Assembly: GCA_013398275.1 (NCBI GenBank)
Contig: VZSE01015526.1
Span: forward strand, 683,636-747,635
DNA from: Promerops cafer
Lineage: Eukaryota; Chordata; Aves; Passeriformes; Nectariniidae
Direction: 5' to 3'
Length of the DNA stretch: 64,000 bases
Shown: in pieces, positions 13,433 to 23,588 of the stretch
How the letters are laid out: each line of letters starts with the position of its first letter
Position numbering within the stretch: the first letter of the stretch is position 1
Made by a program: the position numbers and the translations under genes
The notes under the pieces: generated by a model
Databases searched by the model: none
Told to the model about the DNA's origin: nothing
Seen by the model: only the letters and a program-made list of their open reading frames with translations

Positions 13433-13653
13433 TTCTGATGGTGTCTCCAAGAATCTTGATATATTGTGGGCTCTACTGGGATATTTTGCTGTGTTGTTCA
13501 CCCACATCACCAACTTGCACCAAGGATTAAAAAATGGGGTTAATTATAAACCTCTCAAGATCTCAGATGAAGATTTGCTGTTAATTGCATTACTAAATTT
13601 CAAAGTGATGCAAGCCTGTGAGGATGAAGAAAAGCAGTGCTGGAGAAGTCCAG
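13433..13653 (+). CDS. candidate exon within the longest non-GC-rich plus-strand ORF
   Basis: A T-rich acceptor (TTTTTTTCAG) is followed by an open frame of more than 130 codons, the longest plus-strand frame in the window outside the CpG island. A CAG/GTAGTC donor lies at 13653; without it the frame continues to a stop at 13830-13832, which would make this a terminal exon. The translation has a hydrophobic helix (DILWALLGYFAVLF) and then an acidic, hydrophilic part (KISDEDLLL, ACEDEEKQC). The frame continues in phase from the 10730 and 12339 candidates. No family is recognised, and no AATAAA was noticed within about 1 kb after the stop. Confidence 0.2.
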
Positions 13654-13839
13654 GTAGTCAGGCTGGAGCTCTGACCCCTGGTCATGTAGACCTTCACAGC
13701 CTGCTGGAGCCCCTTGGTATCCATGGGTTTTCTTCAGAGGGACAGAAATCCACCTGCTTGGCTCAGCTTCCCAATGGCCCTAAGAGAGCAGCAAAGTGTA
13801 ACCGTACCCGCAGGAACACTGAGGAAAGTTAAGAAATTG

Positions 13840-16800
13840 TATAAACAGGCTGAATTCTGTTCTGCTTGATCATTTTGGGGATTAGGAACTGATCCTTTCC
13901 AAAACTCGTAGGTGAGGATTCTGTTACTCCTCCAGAAACTGACAGCAACTCAGGAAAAAAGAGGCCAAAATCCAAAGAATTTTCTGGGCCGTTTTGCAGT
14001 GTTGGGTGACATCAGGTCAAGTTCAGTACAAATGCAGAGTTTGCCCTGATTGCTGCTTCAGAAATTTGCAGCATTCCACTTGCTTAGTTTCCTTGGAAAT
14101 GCTGGCAGATATGTAGCGAATCAGAGGCTCTCTGGGGCAGAGATGGAAAACCCAAGACTGAGAATGACCTCTTAACATGGTGTTTAACACTCAGAGAGGG
14201 AGCTCTGGTGGTCAGAGAGCAACTGTTTTTATTTTAAATGAACATATGACAAAATAATTTCTCTGCAGGATGGACTTAAAAAGGTAAAATCTATTTCTCT
14301 TTTGGCTTGGTCCACAGCATTTTCTTTTTTCCTTGAAAGAGAACATTGCTGCCCAGACTCAAAATCAGTTTGGGACTTTCCTGCTGCCAACTGTCAGGTG
14401 TCTAAATCCTTGGTATATGCACCTCTCCAGTTAGTGTTTCTAACAGCAGCCAGGTAAACAAGTTCCTGTTCCCTCTGAACCTGTTTCCTTGTCCCATTCC
14501 AAGTAGTCCTGAATTGTGTATAAACTGAGTTGCTCACCTACAGTCAGAGACTCTCGTGTAGTGAGGTGTCAGAAAAAGTACAAATGAGTGGCAAATAGAC
14601 CAGAACTGCAATACATGATGCCCTGGTTGCCAGCTCCTAACTGCAACGGGAGGCGCTGATGTCTGCTTTCACACATTTGCTTTTAATCAACAAAAACGAT
14701 GTGTCTGTGATGAGAAGCTAATCCTGTATGACATGGGGTGTCAGATCTCATTGCCATTATCTATTTTAACTTTAGATCTCTTGTTTGGATCTGAATTATT
14801 TAATCTGAAGGAAAAAGAATGGAAAATTGTTCTAACATAATACATTCACCTATGTAATTCTCCTTGCCTATAATACTGCTTTTCAATAGCAAGCTTTCTT
14901 TAAGTATAGCAATGCAGTTTTGGCATGACAAAATGCATTATTCTTATGTTTCTCCTTGTAAAATTCCACTATGGTCATCATTTCCAGCTGATCCTCCAAA
15001 AATTTTGCTCTTGGCTCCTATTTTATAAGTACAATGAAGGCTGTGCCAATAGCTTGTGCTTATCTAGCTTGGTTACAACAGTTACAGTCTGGTTTTCCAG
15101 CCTTAGGAAACAACTGAAACAATATTGATTTGCTTCAAGCCTGCCAGTTTAACTAGCACCATAATCAAGATTCCAGTATTTTTCTAAGTTTAGGGGTTTT
15201 TTCCCAGTGGATCTGCCATGTATGCAAATCCATTAAAAATAAGGGAAAAGTATGCTGGTTTAAGGTATTTTTTATAACACAATTTCAGACTGGAGGATTT
15301 GCTTCTGTCAGTGTCATGAACTTTTTCAATTAATTTTTTAAGCAATGCTGCCACATAAGTTTTTGGTGGGAACCTGAACAGTCCGGCATTGGTTAGGAAG
15401 CTACACTTCACTCAAAAAATTCTTTCCTAACTTGAGGTGGTATTTTCTTTCTTACTACAGGTTGAAAACATGTCCTGTTCATTGATCTAACTTTGAAATA
15501 TAAAAATGCAAACCACTGATGTGCATGATTCAACTAAAGCTACACTGAACTTATTCCTACATTTGAAAAAAAATCACAAATAAATCCTTTATATGGGATA
15601 TAAACACAGAAAAGGTAAGCCTAAAGAAACCTTAAAAAGTAGTGATGAAATGAGAAATAGAACTGGAATTTTATTTTAACCATATAGTTTTCTATTTGCT
15701 GTAATGCATGGATAAACATCTAGAACTGGTATAACAAAGTAGCAAGAATGTGTGCTCACAGTTTAATATTTTACTATGAAATTCCAACTACACAATTTGT
15801 GTATAAGTAAGTAATTACTCAGCTAAGCCAAGTTTGAACGCTGTAGACAATTCCTGCTAAAACAGATTGCACCTCACTATTGGAAGGGTGTTAGCAGAAT
15901 TTTCTTATTTGCCATATTAATTTCTTCAAACAAATGCCTAATATCCCATTTCTGCAGTCACAAAAGCCTTCCAGAGGCTTATATACACACTACTTTCAAC
16001 AGGCAAAAAGAGGTGGAGACAAACTTTGAATATATGAAAGAAGACACTTTTAAGAGTGATGATGAACATGACTTTAAAGTATCAGGCCTTTCCACAACAC
16101 ATGGCAGAGCAAACATGGTTGGTATCTATGTTAAAAAGAGGCAATGTGGAAATCATACTTATTTGACACTAATGCTTTCAAGCTTCTTCTTTGGCAAGAT
16201 AAGAGAGTCCTAAAATGTAACAATTGAGTATCTTAGGTTTTCATACTGATGTGTAAGTGGTCACTAATTCTTATTTTTTATTTATACACCTAATGTGCAC
16301 GAGCATCTAATCAGCTGAAAGTAAACACTAGTATCTTTAACACAAAACATTTCCAATGCATTTATGATGTCTATATAATTTCTATTATATTCATCCTTTA
16401 AAAATCTTTGTTTTTCAGTATTTCCCAGTCAGAAGTGAAAGCTTTGCTTATACAGTTCTGCCCATATCCATAGATATCTAAATCCACTTGAACACTTTTG
16501 CCTTGTGAATTGGGAATGAAATTTCCCCTGTACACTGAAGGGTTTTACTCCTAACATTTGATCACTCCAAAATAGATACTGAGAAGTTGAATTAATTACT
16601 TATTTAATAAATTAAGTAAGAAATAATATAATTTAACTGAAAACAGAGACTGAAGTTTGATTACTAGAGGCATCAGCTACATTTCACCCAGACTATCAGG
16701 GTTTGGAATAATGCAGGGAGTTATAAGAATACCATACCAGCAAAGTGCAACTGGGCCCCAATTTATGAACTGTAACCTCCACAGTTTTTTAAAGTTTGTT

Positions 16801-17230
16801 TTTCCTTTATTTTAACTAACTGGCTTCAGGTAAGTTCTTTTAGGAGTTTAGTGTATGTGAAAGATCACTAAAAAACCCCTAATTTGCTGTTTTAATACTT
16901 TTTTCTCTTAGATTACAAAATTGATATTTTGAAAAATACTTTTTTTTCTTTTGATTACTTTTAAGAATTGCTGAATGGGTTTCATACCAAATCCAAAGAT
17001 CCTGACTCAAGCTTTTACAGTTTTAGGGAAAACTATTGATAGATGTGTTGGGTTGCAGATGCAAGGTGCATCACTTCACCTCCTTGGGACTGGATGCAAA
17101 AGGTGATTGAAATGCACAGCAAAATACTATTGCTCGACATCTTTACAGAGCTTTGAGTAATTTCATTAATCCTTTAATAAGATGCACTGATAACTGAGGT
17201 ATCAAGTAGAGTCTTGTCTTTTCTCTTTAA
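13840..17230. other. AT-rich noncoding DNA, no gene seen
   Basis: Only short overlapping chance ORFs are present. One donor-like site (CAG/GTAAGT) near 16829 lacks an exon with a usable frame. No repeat family was recognised. Confidence 0.6.
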
Positions 17231-17235
17231 TCCTG

Positions 17236-17264
17236 TTTTTTTTTGTTTGTTTGTTTGTTTTTTT
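17236..17264. repeat. (TTTG)n and poly-T run
   Basis: A T run followed by four TTTG units and another T run. It also forms the pyrimidine tract of the acceptor-like site at 17271-17272. Confidence 0.9.
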
Positions 17265-17272
17265 CCCCCAAG

Positions 17273-17314
17273 TTGGACCAGGGCTGCCTGACCAAACCGC
17301 TCGACTCCACCTGG
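17273..17314 (+). other. candidate 42-nt exon just upstream of the CpG island
   Basis: A very strong acceptor (TTTTTTTCCCCCAAG) and a good donor (CTGG/GTAAGG) bracket 42 bases. Two frames are open (LDQGCLTKPLDSTW, or GPGLPDQTARLHL with outer phase). The segment is GC-rich compared with the DNA before it. It could be a small coding exon, a noncoding upstream exon or coincidence; nothing links it firmly to the gene that starts in the CpG island. Confidence 0.15.
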
Positions 17315-17580
17315 GTAAGGAGTGTGTGTCATTGTCGGGATGCCATCCCGAAGCCTCTGGTCCCAGAAGGGGACGCGCTGAGGCTCGTGCGAGCACCTGG
17401 ATCCTGGAAATACCTGGAGTCCGGGAACAGCACCGCAGGACACAGTGCCCGAAGTCAGGGCCGCGCGTTGTAAACTGCTCTGGGAATAAAGGCGCTGCAT
17501 AAATACACTGGCTTTTTAGATGAGTGCCACTGCTTTAATAGGAAATACATTAAAGAGGTTTCCGTAGCCTCTTCAGCATG

Positions 17581-17643
17581 GAAAATACAAAGCAAAACAA
17601 AAAACGCAAACAAAACACCCAAACAAAACAAAACACCCAAACT
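17581..17643. repeat. A/C-rich low-complexity (CAAAA/CAAAC)n
   Basis: Repeated CAAAAC and CACCCAAAC words lie immediately upstream of the CpG island. Confidence 0.85.
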
Positions 17644-17699
17644 ATCCTTCTAGGAAGAAAATAAAAGAAAAGGAAAACCACCTTCAAGAACGAGTGCTG

Positions 17700-18420
17700 T
17701 GTTGCGGTGACTCTGCTCGTCCCCTCTCGCTCTCCGGAGGCCGCGGTGAGGGAGCCGCGCTCCCGCGGGCTCGGCCGGCGGAGAGCGCCGCTCGGGACGG
17801 CTCTGCCCTGCGCTGTTTCCCTCCTTCGGGCGGGACCCCTGGCTCACCCGGGCCGCCGCAGGTGCCCGGCGCCGCTCGCTGCCGCCCTGCTGGGGCCGGG
17901 CTCAGCCCTGCCCGGGCACAAGCGNGAGGCGCGGAGCCCGCGGCGCTCTCCAGGGCGGCCGGCGCTGCCGAGGTGGGAAGGCGGTGAGGGGGGTCCTGCG
18001 CGGGGGTCGGTGCCGGCCGTGAGGGAAGCGCTGTGTTCTGGGAGCGCCGCGGGCGGACCAGCGGGTCCCCGGGAGCGTGAGGGGGTGACGGCGGCCGCCG
18101 AGGCGTGGAAGGGCCGCCCTGTCCGGCCGGAGCCGCCTGAGGCGGGGGATGTCGGCGGAGCAGGGCTGGAAGGATTTCGAAGAGCCCTCTTCAAAACCCA
18201 AACACAAAAATGCCCCGTCAGTCAGGACCCCGGAAAAGTCAAGCGGCAGGTAGGTTTTGCCCAGCCGGTGGCTCGGGCAGCGGGCGGGATGTGCCAAGGG
18301 GCCGGGCAGGGGGCTCGGCCGCTCTCCCGGGACGGCCGTCAGGTGCCTGGGAAGGTGCGGGGGGAAGGCTTGGCTGGTGGTGCTCAGGGGGTGCGGAGGA
18401 GCTGTCTGTGATGGCGTGTG
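17700..18420 (+). promoter_or_regulatory. CpG-island promoter
   Basis: About 720 bases of very GC-rich, CpG-dense DNA contrast sharply with the AT-rich flanks. Sp1-type GGGCGG boxes occur at 17828, 18051 and 18282. No TATA box is evident, as usual for broad housekeeping-type promoters. The plus strand has no ATG between 17700 and the one at 18149, which begins a spliced open frame, so transcription to the right is favoured. A smaller CpG-rich patch at 17285-17470 may be a shore or a second island. One base (17925) is an N. Long ORFs in several frames here (for example 17707-18411 plus and 17902-18510 minus) come from the shortage of stop codons in GC-rich DNA. Confidence 0.85.
18149..18249 (+). 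CDS. first coding exon of an unidentified gene
   Basis: This ATG is the first on the plus strand of the CpG island. In-frame stops lie upstream at 18020 and 18086, so the start is well bounded. The frame encodes 33 complete codons plus two bases and ends exactly at a CAG/GTAGGT donor at 18249/18250. The peptide begins MSAEQGWKDFEEPSSKPK and is short, hydrophilic and rich in K, S, P and E. It has no signal peptide or membrane segment, which suggests an unstructured N-terminus of an intracellular protein. It leaves phase 2 (codon begun with AG). Candidate continuations are at 56150 and 59772. I do not recognise the gene; a homology search with this peptide plus candidate exon 2 would settle it. 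Confidence 0.55.
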
Positions 18421-20985
18421 GGTGGTGATTGAGCCAGGTGATGGGACAGATGTGTGTAGCATCCTCTGCTGTGAAATTAGGGAGAGAGAAGGTTGATAGG
18501 CAGCATCCATTCTTTCCTTCTGGATATACTAGTTACCTGCTTTGTGAATAAGTTGAGGTTACATCAGTTGATCAGAAGTAGGACCTTCTTCCTGAGCTTT
18601 AACTTGGCAGGGGTGGGAGCAGAGGGAACAAGGAGATGAATTAATTGTCAGTGATATTTCACTTTTTTTATAATCTCTCCCTCTTCAGGCAGCCCTTTGA
18701 ATTAATAAATCTGAATACATTTGTAGCTCTCTCAAGTAGCTGCCAGCAGTGTAGGAGTGATTACTTTTTGAGTCATTCATTCTTTTTTCCTTTTTTTTTT
18801 TTCCTTTACTTTCTTTACTGGGATTTCACCTTGCATTTTGAAGGCTGATTTTGATCTGCTTTTCCTTCTTATAGAATAGGTTCAACAATAAAAAATACTC
18901 ATCGGGGCTCAGCAGTGATATCTCTCCTAGCTTCTACAGACACCTGTTACTGAACTGGCCTTTATGGTTTCTATTCCTCTCTGTCGACCAGTCTTTATTT
19001 ACTTATGCGTAATGGAGAAATGCATGTGAAGTTAGGACAGCTTAGTAGTTCGTAAAACTTCATAAACTTCTGGATATTTGATTTCTTTGTAGAGTGCTGG
19101 TGAACCTCTGTGCATATTTACAATAGTAGTAGTGATGTATATGCCATGTACATACAGCTTCAAAATGGTTTTGCTGTAGTGCTAAACATTTAAAGACCTT
19201 AAATGTGACTCAGAATTAAGCTGAGGCTACTTTGCACATGTTTTTTGAATCTCATGGTCAAACATTGCTAGTGCAGTTAATTTTTCTTTGTACATTGTCT
19301 CTGACTTGGTCACATATAAGCACGTTACTGTCTCTAAAGCCTTTAATTCGAGTTGACTGGCCCTGCTACAACTGCTTCAGCAAAGCTCACACCAGCTCTT
19401 GCACAAAACACCCAGCACAGGACAGTCTGAATGCTGACCCTCTACTTGCAGGGAGATGGTTAAATGAAACCTTGTCTCCATGTAGGATTTTATAACAAAA
19501 CGACTCTTAAAAAAAAGTCAAGTACATGTTAGTGAAGGTAGATACTGGTGCTTGGGACTGAGACCTGCAGTAGCTCAGGGGCTGTAGCCATGCAGTGCCT
19601 CCCTCTTCCATGACAGCTTGGAGAAGAGAGCTGCCTGTTTGAAATCTGTATTTCAAAATATATTATATATATTTTCCAAAAGCAGTAGGTAACATTGTAA
19701 AATTAAATGACCTGAAAATAACTACTGTTTTTTAAAAATAAACTCGCCTGGACATTATTCTTTTAACTAGACTTTCAGAATTTTCATCATCATGGCTGAT
19801 GCTTACTTTTAAATGCTCTGTTTTCCAGTGTATAAATAATGTAAAATTCACAGAAGAAGTGAAAATCATCAGATTGATGCTGTGTTTCCTTGTTCATAGA
19901 AAAAAACAAAATCCAAATACACAGGGTATGCTGTATGCCTTTGCCCACTACATGGTTAAGAGATCTCCTGAAAAAAGTCTTGGGTTTTTTTTCTTTTTTC
20001 TTTTCTTCCCAAGAATGCAGGATAAGGATGGGATAAGGAGAAAATTGCTTGCAGAAGAGCTGGGGAATAAAATATAGGCTAATCAGAGAGTATATTTAAC
20101 TTCATATTCTGCCTCAGAAATACATATTTAAATTTTCTTACAAAGTAAATGTGAGTCTTAAGGAACACAAGTAACTTCATGCTAAGTGTTCTGGTGGGCA
20201 GAGAGGAAGAAGAATCTACTTCTGTATGGAGTGAAACCTTGACAAATTCATAGCATGAAGAAAGGACCTACAGTGTACTTAGCATAAACCCGCCCACTCA
20301 CGGAGAAAGGGCTTACTGCTGCATATACTTTTATTCTGTTAAGGTGGGGATATTGTAATTTACCAATGGGAAGGATTCCCCAGTACATAACCAGACATCT
20401 GAAAATGTATGGTTATGGGAAACCTGGCACAGCCAGCCAGAACCATTTTTCCATTTCAATAAACTAAGCCAGATTTTAGTATGGAGGGAGAGCACATTTT
20501 CAGATGCTTAATGATTTTTCTAATCCTGTGACCTGTGTGCCATAGGGAAATCTTCCAGGAGTGCCCCATGAACCTACTGTGTGGCTGTATTATACCACCT
20601 TTGGGATTTGGATGTTTACTTGGAAACAGCAGTGGCTGGAGGAAAGAGACATGATGTTTTCACTAGATGAGAGTAGAACAAAGTAAAGCAGTTTGAAACC
20701 TAAGTCTTCTGTAACTAGTGTTTGAATATCTGTGTGATTTCTGGCCCTGACTTACTTTATGCCTGTGTTATGTCTAGGTAGAAAAGTTCTTTATAAAGTT
20801 TGAAAAATAGCATAGCCCTAGTGTCAGGCCTATCAAATTGTCTAAATTAACACAGATCTTTGCTGATGAAGTAGTGGATAGAGTAGATGAGTGTTTCTCA
20901 GACTTCTTGCAAATGTGAGAACTGTTTGGGCTTATCCTTCTCTTTTTATGCACTTCCTAAGTAAAAAGTTACTTCTGTACTACTT
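18421..20985. other. probable intron 1, noncoding
   Basis: AT-rich DNA with a T run near 18788-18802 and several acceptor-like sites (for example 18681, 19092 and 19814). None of these has both a matching donor and an open frame that I trust. It is interpreted as intron because the 18149 exon ends in a donor and no clear second exon lies nearby. Confidence 0.4.
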
Positions 20986-20989
20986 TAAT

Positions 20990-21270
20990 TGCTGTCAGTA
21001 GCTAAGTTCCTCGGGGTGCTGGGTGGAAAAGGGCTTGAATGTTAGCTGCAGTGATCAGCTGTAGGTGTAAGCCCTGTGCATTGGCCAGGAGCAGCAGAGT
21101 GCTGCTAGCAGCTGAAGGGAGTGGTGGTTAGCCGGCGTAAATCCATGCAGCAGGTAATTACAGCTGGTGCTGACTCCCCTGGAGGAAATGAGCTGCTTCC
21201 AGCTGTAAATCAGGGCCGTTGGATTTTATTGTTTTTCTTGTTACTTTTTAATAGCTTAATATTTTAATTA
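20990..21270. promoter_or_regulatory. candidate intronic conserved regulatory element
   Basis: A compact, repeat-free segment has a GGTAATTACAGCTG core at about 21151-21165, a second CAGCTG-type E-box-like area near 21200, and TTAATTAAG near 21264. It also has several CpGs in an otherwise AT-rich intron. No exon explains it. The combination of homeodomain TAATTA cores and E-boxes resembles developmental enhancers, but this is inferred from composition and motifs alone. Confidence 0.3.
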
Positions 21271-21863
21271 AGTTTTCCTCTACCTGTTTATGACTCCCAT
21301 CCTTTGAATCTTACTGTTAGTTCATTGAGAGGTCCAGCTCATGTAAGAGAAACACTGGTTGGTTTGTGTCCTTATTTTTTTAGAAAAAGTCACTTGTTTT
21401 CAGATAGCAGCATTACCAGAACCTCCACTGTGGCTTGTTACTATAATTCTACCAAATAATAGTTTGTCTTTCATAAAACAACTGATTCAAAAGTCCATTT
21501 CTTTGGCTCAAATTTGATGAAGTGTATTACTACTAGCATAAGTTATTTCTGCTAGGGTAGGGAGAAGATGTGTGCAGCTGAGGAAGACTGGAGGATTCTT
21601 TTTGTAAACAATTCTTAATTCTGGTCTGCTAATACTTCTAGTAAAATAAACCTTAAATTTTTGTCCAAGGTACTTTAAAGTGATGAGGGAAGAAGCAAAC
21701 TTCTAACTTACAAGTTAAATTTCAAAATGCATACAGCTCACATAGTTGTTTCTCCTTTTATTCCTTAATATAATTTGCTGGTATTTTAACACAATACACA
21801 TAAACTTAGGAGAAAAAAGCTGTTACTACTGAATATATTGGCTTATAACTAAAAGGAAGTCAC

Positions 21864-22067
21864 CTAGTGCTGTGTGTTTGTGAGCACAACACAGCAGCAG
21901 TCTGCCTCATGTCAGTGCCACCTGTACCTGCTGGCAGCCTGTGACATGAACAGAGGCTTGGAGTAGGCTGAGACAATGGAATATGCATCAAAGATCCAGC
22001 TGCTGGTTTGCTGGTCTGTTTACTAGTCAGATGCCTCCCTTTGTTTAGTTCTAAAGAAAGTGTCTGT
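21864..22067 (-). CDS. candidate minus-strand exon, unknown protein
   Basis: On the minus strand a strong acceptor (TTTTTCATTCTTACTGCAAAG) precedes 204 open bases ending at a CTAG/GTGACT donor. The frame enters and leaves in phase 2. The translation is hydrophilic, with runs such as KGRHLTSKQTSKPAAG and a Cys/His-containing CSCHRLPAGTGG; no known fold is apparent. A/C-rich strands readily give such sequence by chance, and the frame does not join the 27036-27259 candidate cleanly (the junction would create a stop). Treat it as a lead only. Confidence 0.13.
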
Positions 22068-22381
22068 CTTTGCAGTAAGAATGAAAAAGAGTTTCTTCTA
22101 ATTAATGAGGGACAATCAGGCAAGTGTTGATTTTACTGCGCAGTACTTGTCGGTACCATTGTTCAGAATGTATGGATACCAGTTTGTGTATTGGAACAAA
22201 TGTAAAAGGTTTCTTTTAAAATCCATGGACTTTCCACTAAACATCTTCTGTATTGGAGGAAAGGAAGGTTCTCCCAATGGAGCTTAGCTTTGTGACATAG
22301 GGTATGGTCAAGCATGCTCTTGGCCACAGCTCTTTGGGATTCCATGCTTACTGACTGACCTTACTGTCATTTTTGTTCTAG

Positions 22382-22481
22382 TTTGGTTTGGGTTTAACTT
22401 TGCTGAAGGCCCGTGCCCTTGTACTCTACAAACACAACTTCTGTGTGGCTACTCTAGCCTGGCTGAATCAAAATCGTCTTG
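22382..22481 (+). CDS. candidate 100-nt exon, unknown protein
   Basis: A good acceptor (TCATTTTTGTTCTAG) and a strong donor (CTTG/GTGAGC) bound 100 bases. Two frames are open; one reads ...ARALVLYKHNFCVATLAWLNQNRLG. Neither accepts the phase left by the 18149 exon, so it would need an intervening exon, a different gene or an untranslated role. The T/G-rich first part (TTTGGTTTGGGTTT) resembles common bird low-complexity sequence, which weakens the case. Confidence 0.2.
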
Positions 22482-23526
22482 GTGAGCTTAAATGTTTTCA
22501 GAAAGACATTTTAAAAGACATAGTTTGCTGAGTCTTACCATTATGAAGACTCACAGTCGCCGCCTTTTGCAATACTTTGATAGTGAATGGTATTTTAATG
22601 TGTATTTAAACCTGAATCCTGTCATGTGTTAGTTTATCACTGGTTTTCTTGTGCAACAACAAAATGATCCTGCAAGTGGAATTTAAACATGGGTAGGAAT
22701 GTATTGACACTTCTCAAGAGCTAGCTCAGCTTTGGTGGCACATGTTTGCAGTCTGGAGCCTATATGTGGCCATGGTGTCACATCATTATTAGCTCAGCCC
22801 CTCTATGTGCAGGTACAAATAACAAATACTGCTTGGTTTCCACACAGTACACTAGAAAAAGATGTTCCTACATTTCAGGATTAAGACAATGAAAAATTCA
22901 TCTAAACTTTTGGAATTGTCACTCTGCTGAGTTTAAAGTAGCTGCTTTTATGGTATATCATGGCTCCACCAGTCTTTGTCCCATCCTTCTCAGTGGAAGT
23001 TGATTCCAGTTTCAGTGTTTTGACTCCTCTCATTTGCTATAGTACCCTTAAATTAAACTTTAAAAAATTCTTTCAGTAGGAATGTCATACCTGACAATGA
23101 ACGATTGCTATACAATATATACTGATAAATTTCAGCTGTAATCCAGCTCTCAGTTGTCTTATTTATAAAACATTTTTCACTTTGGAGAAGTGAGACAGCT
23201 CATGGAGGTTATAAAAACATCATATTTGAATACTGTGCCAAGAGTAAAGGCTACCCTCTGCTTGCATAGCTTGGACAGAAATGGAGTTATCTATACCCTT
23301 CTGGTGATACTGGGGAGAAGCATATGAAGAGAGATAAACTAGGTTCAGCTACTCCATTCCAGGTGCCTTTTTTGCTTTGGAACCACAGAAGTGTTGAAGT
23401 GTTGAAATAGATATGGAAGCTGAGGGTGTGTTGGCTTCTTAGGAATACACTGTAAATACTAAAATACAGCTTCTCTGGTTTTGCTCTGATTCTGTCACCT
23501 TTCAGAAGTGTTAAAACAACTTTAAG

Positions 23527-23588
23527 ACGCTGAAGTAACAGATAGCACTTATTACTTACGCTGAAGTAACAGATAGTTACTTATTTTG
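23527..23588. repeat. local 31-bp tandem duplication
   Basis: The 19-base word ACGCTGAAGTAACAGATAG occurs at 23527-23545 and again at 23558-23576. More diverged sequence follows each copy. Confidence 0.85.

Noticed and set aside
17707..18510. ORFs of up to 234 codons on both strands of the CpG island
   Set aside because: Gly/Ala/Arg/Pro-rich translations in several frames are expected where stop codons are rare. Most lack a plausible start, and only the 18149 frame has bounded start and splice signals.
20546..20687. 47-codon open frame after a TAG acceptor-like site
   Set aside because: The pyrimidine tract is poor and there is no donor. Its length is within chance for one frame.
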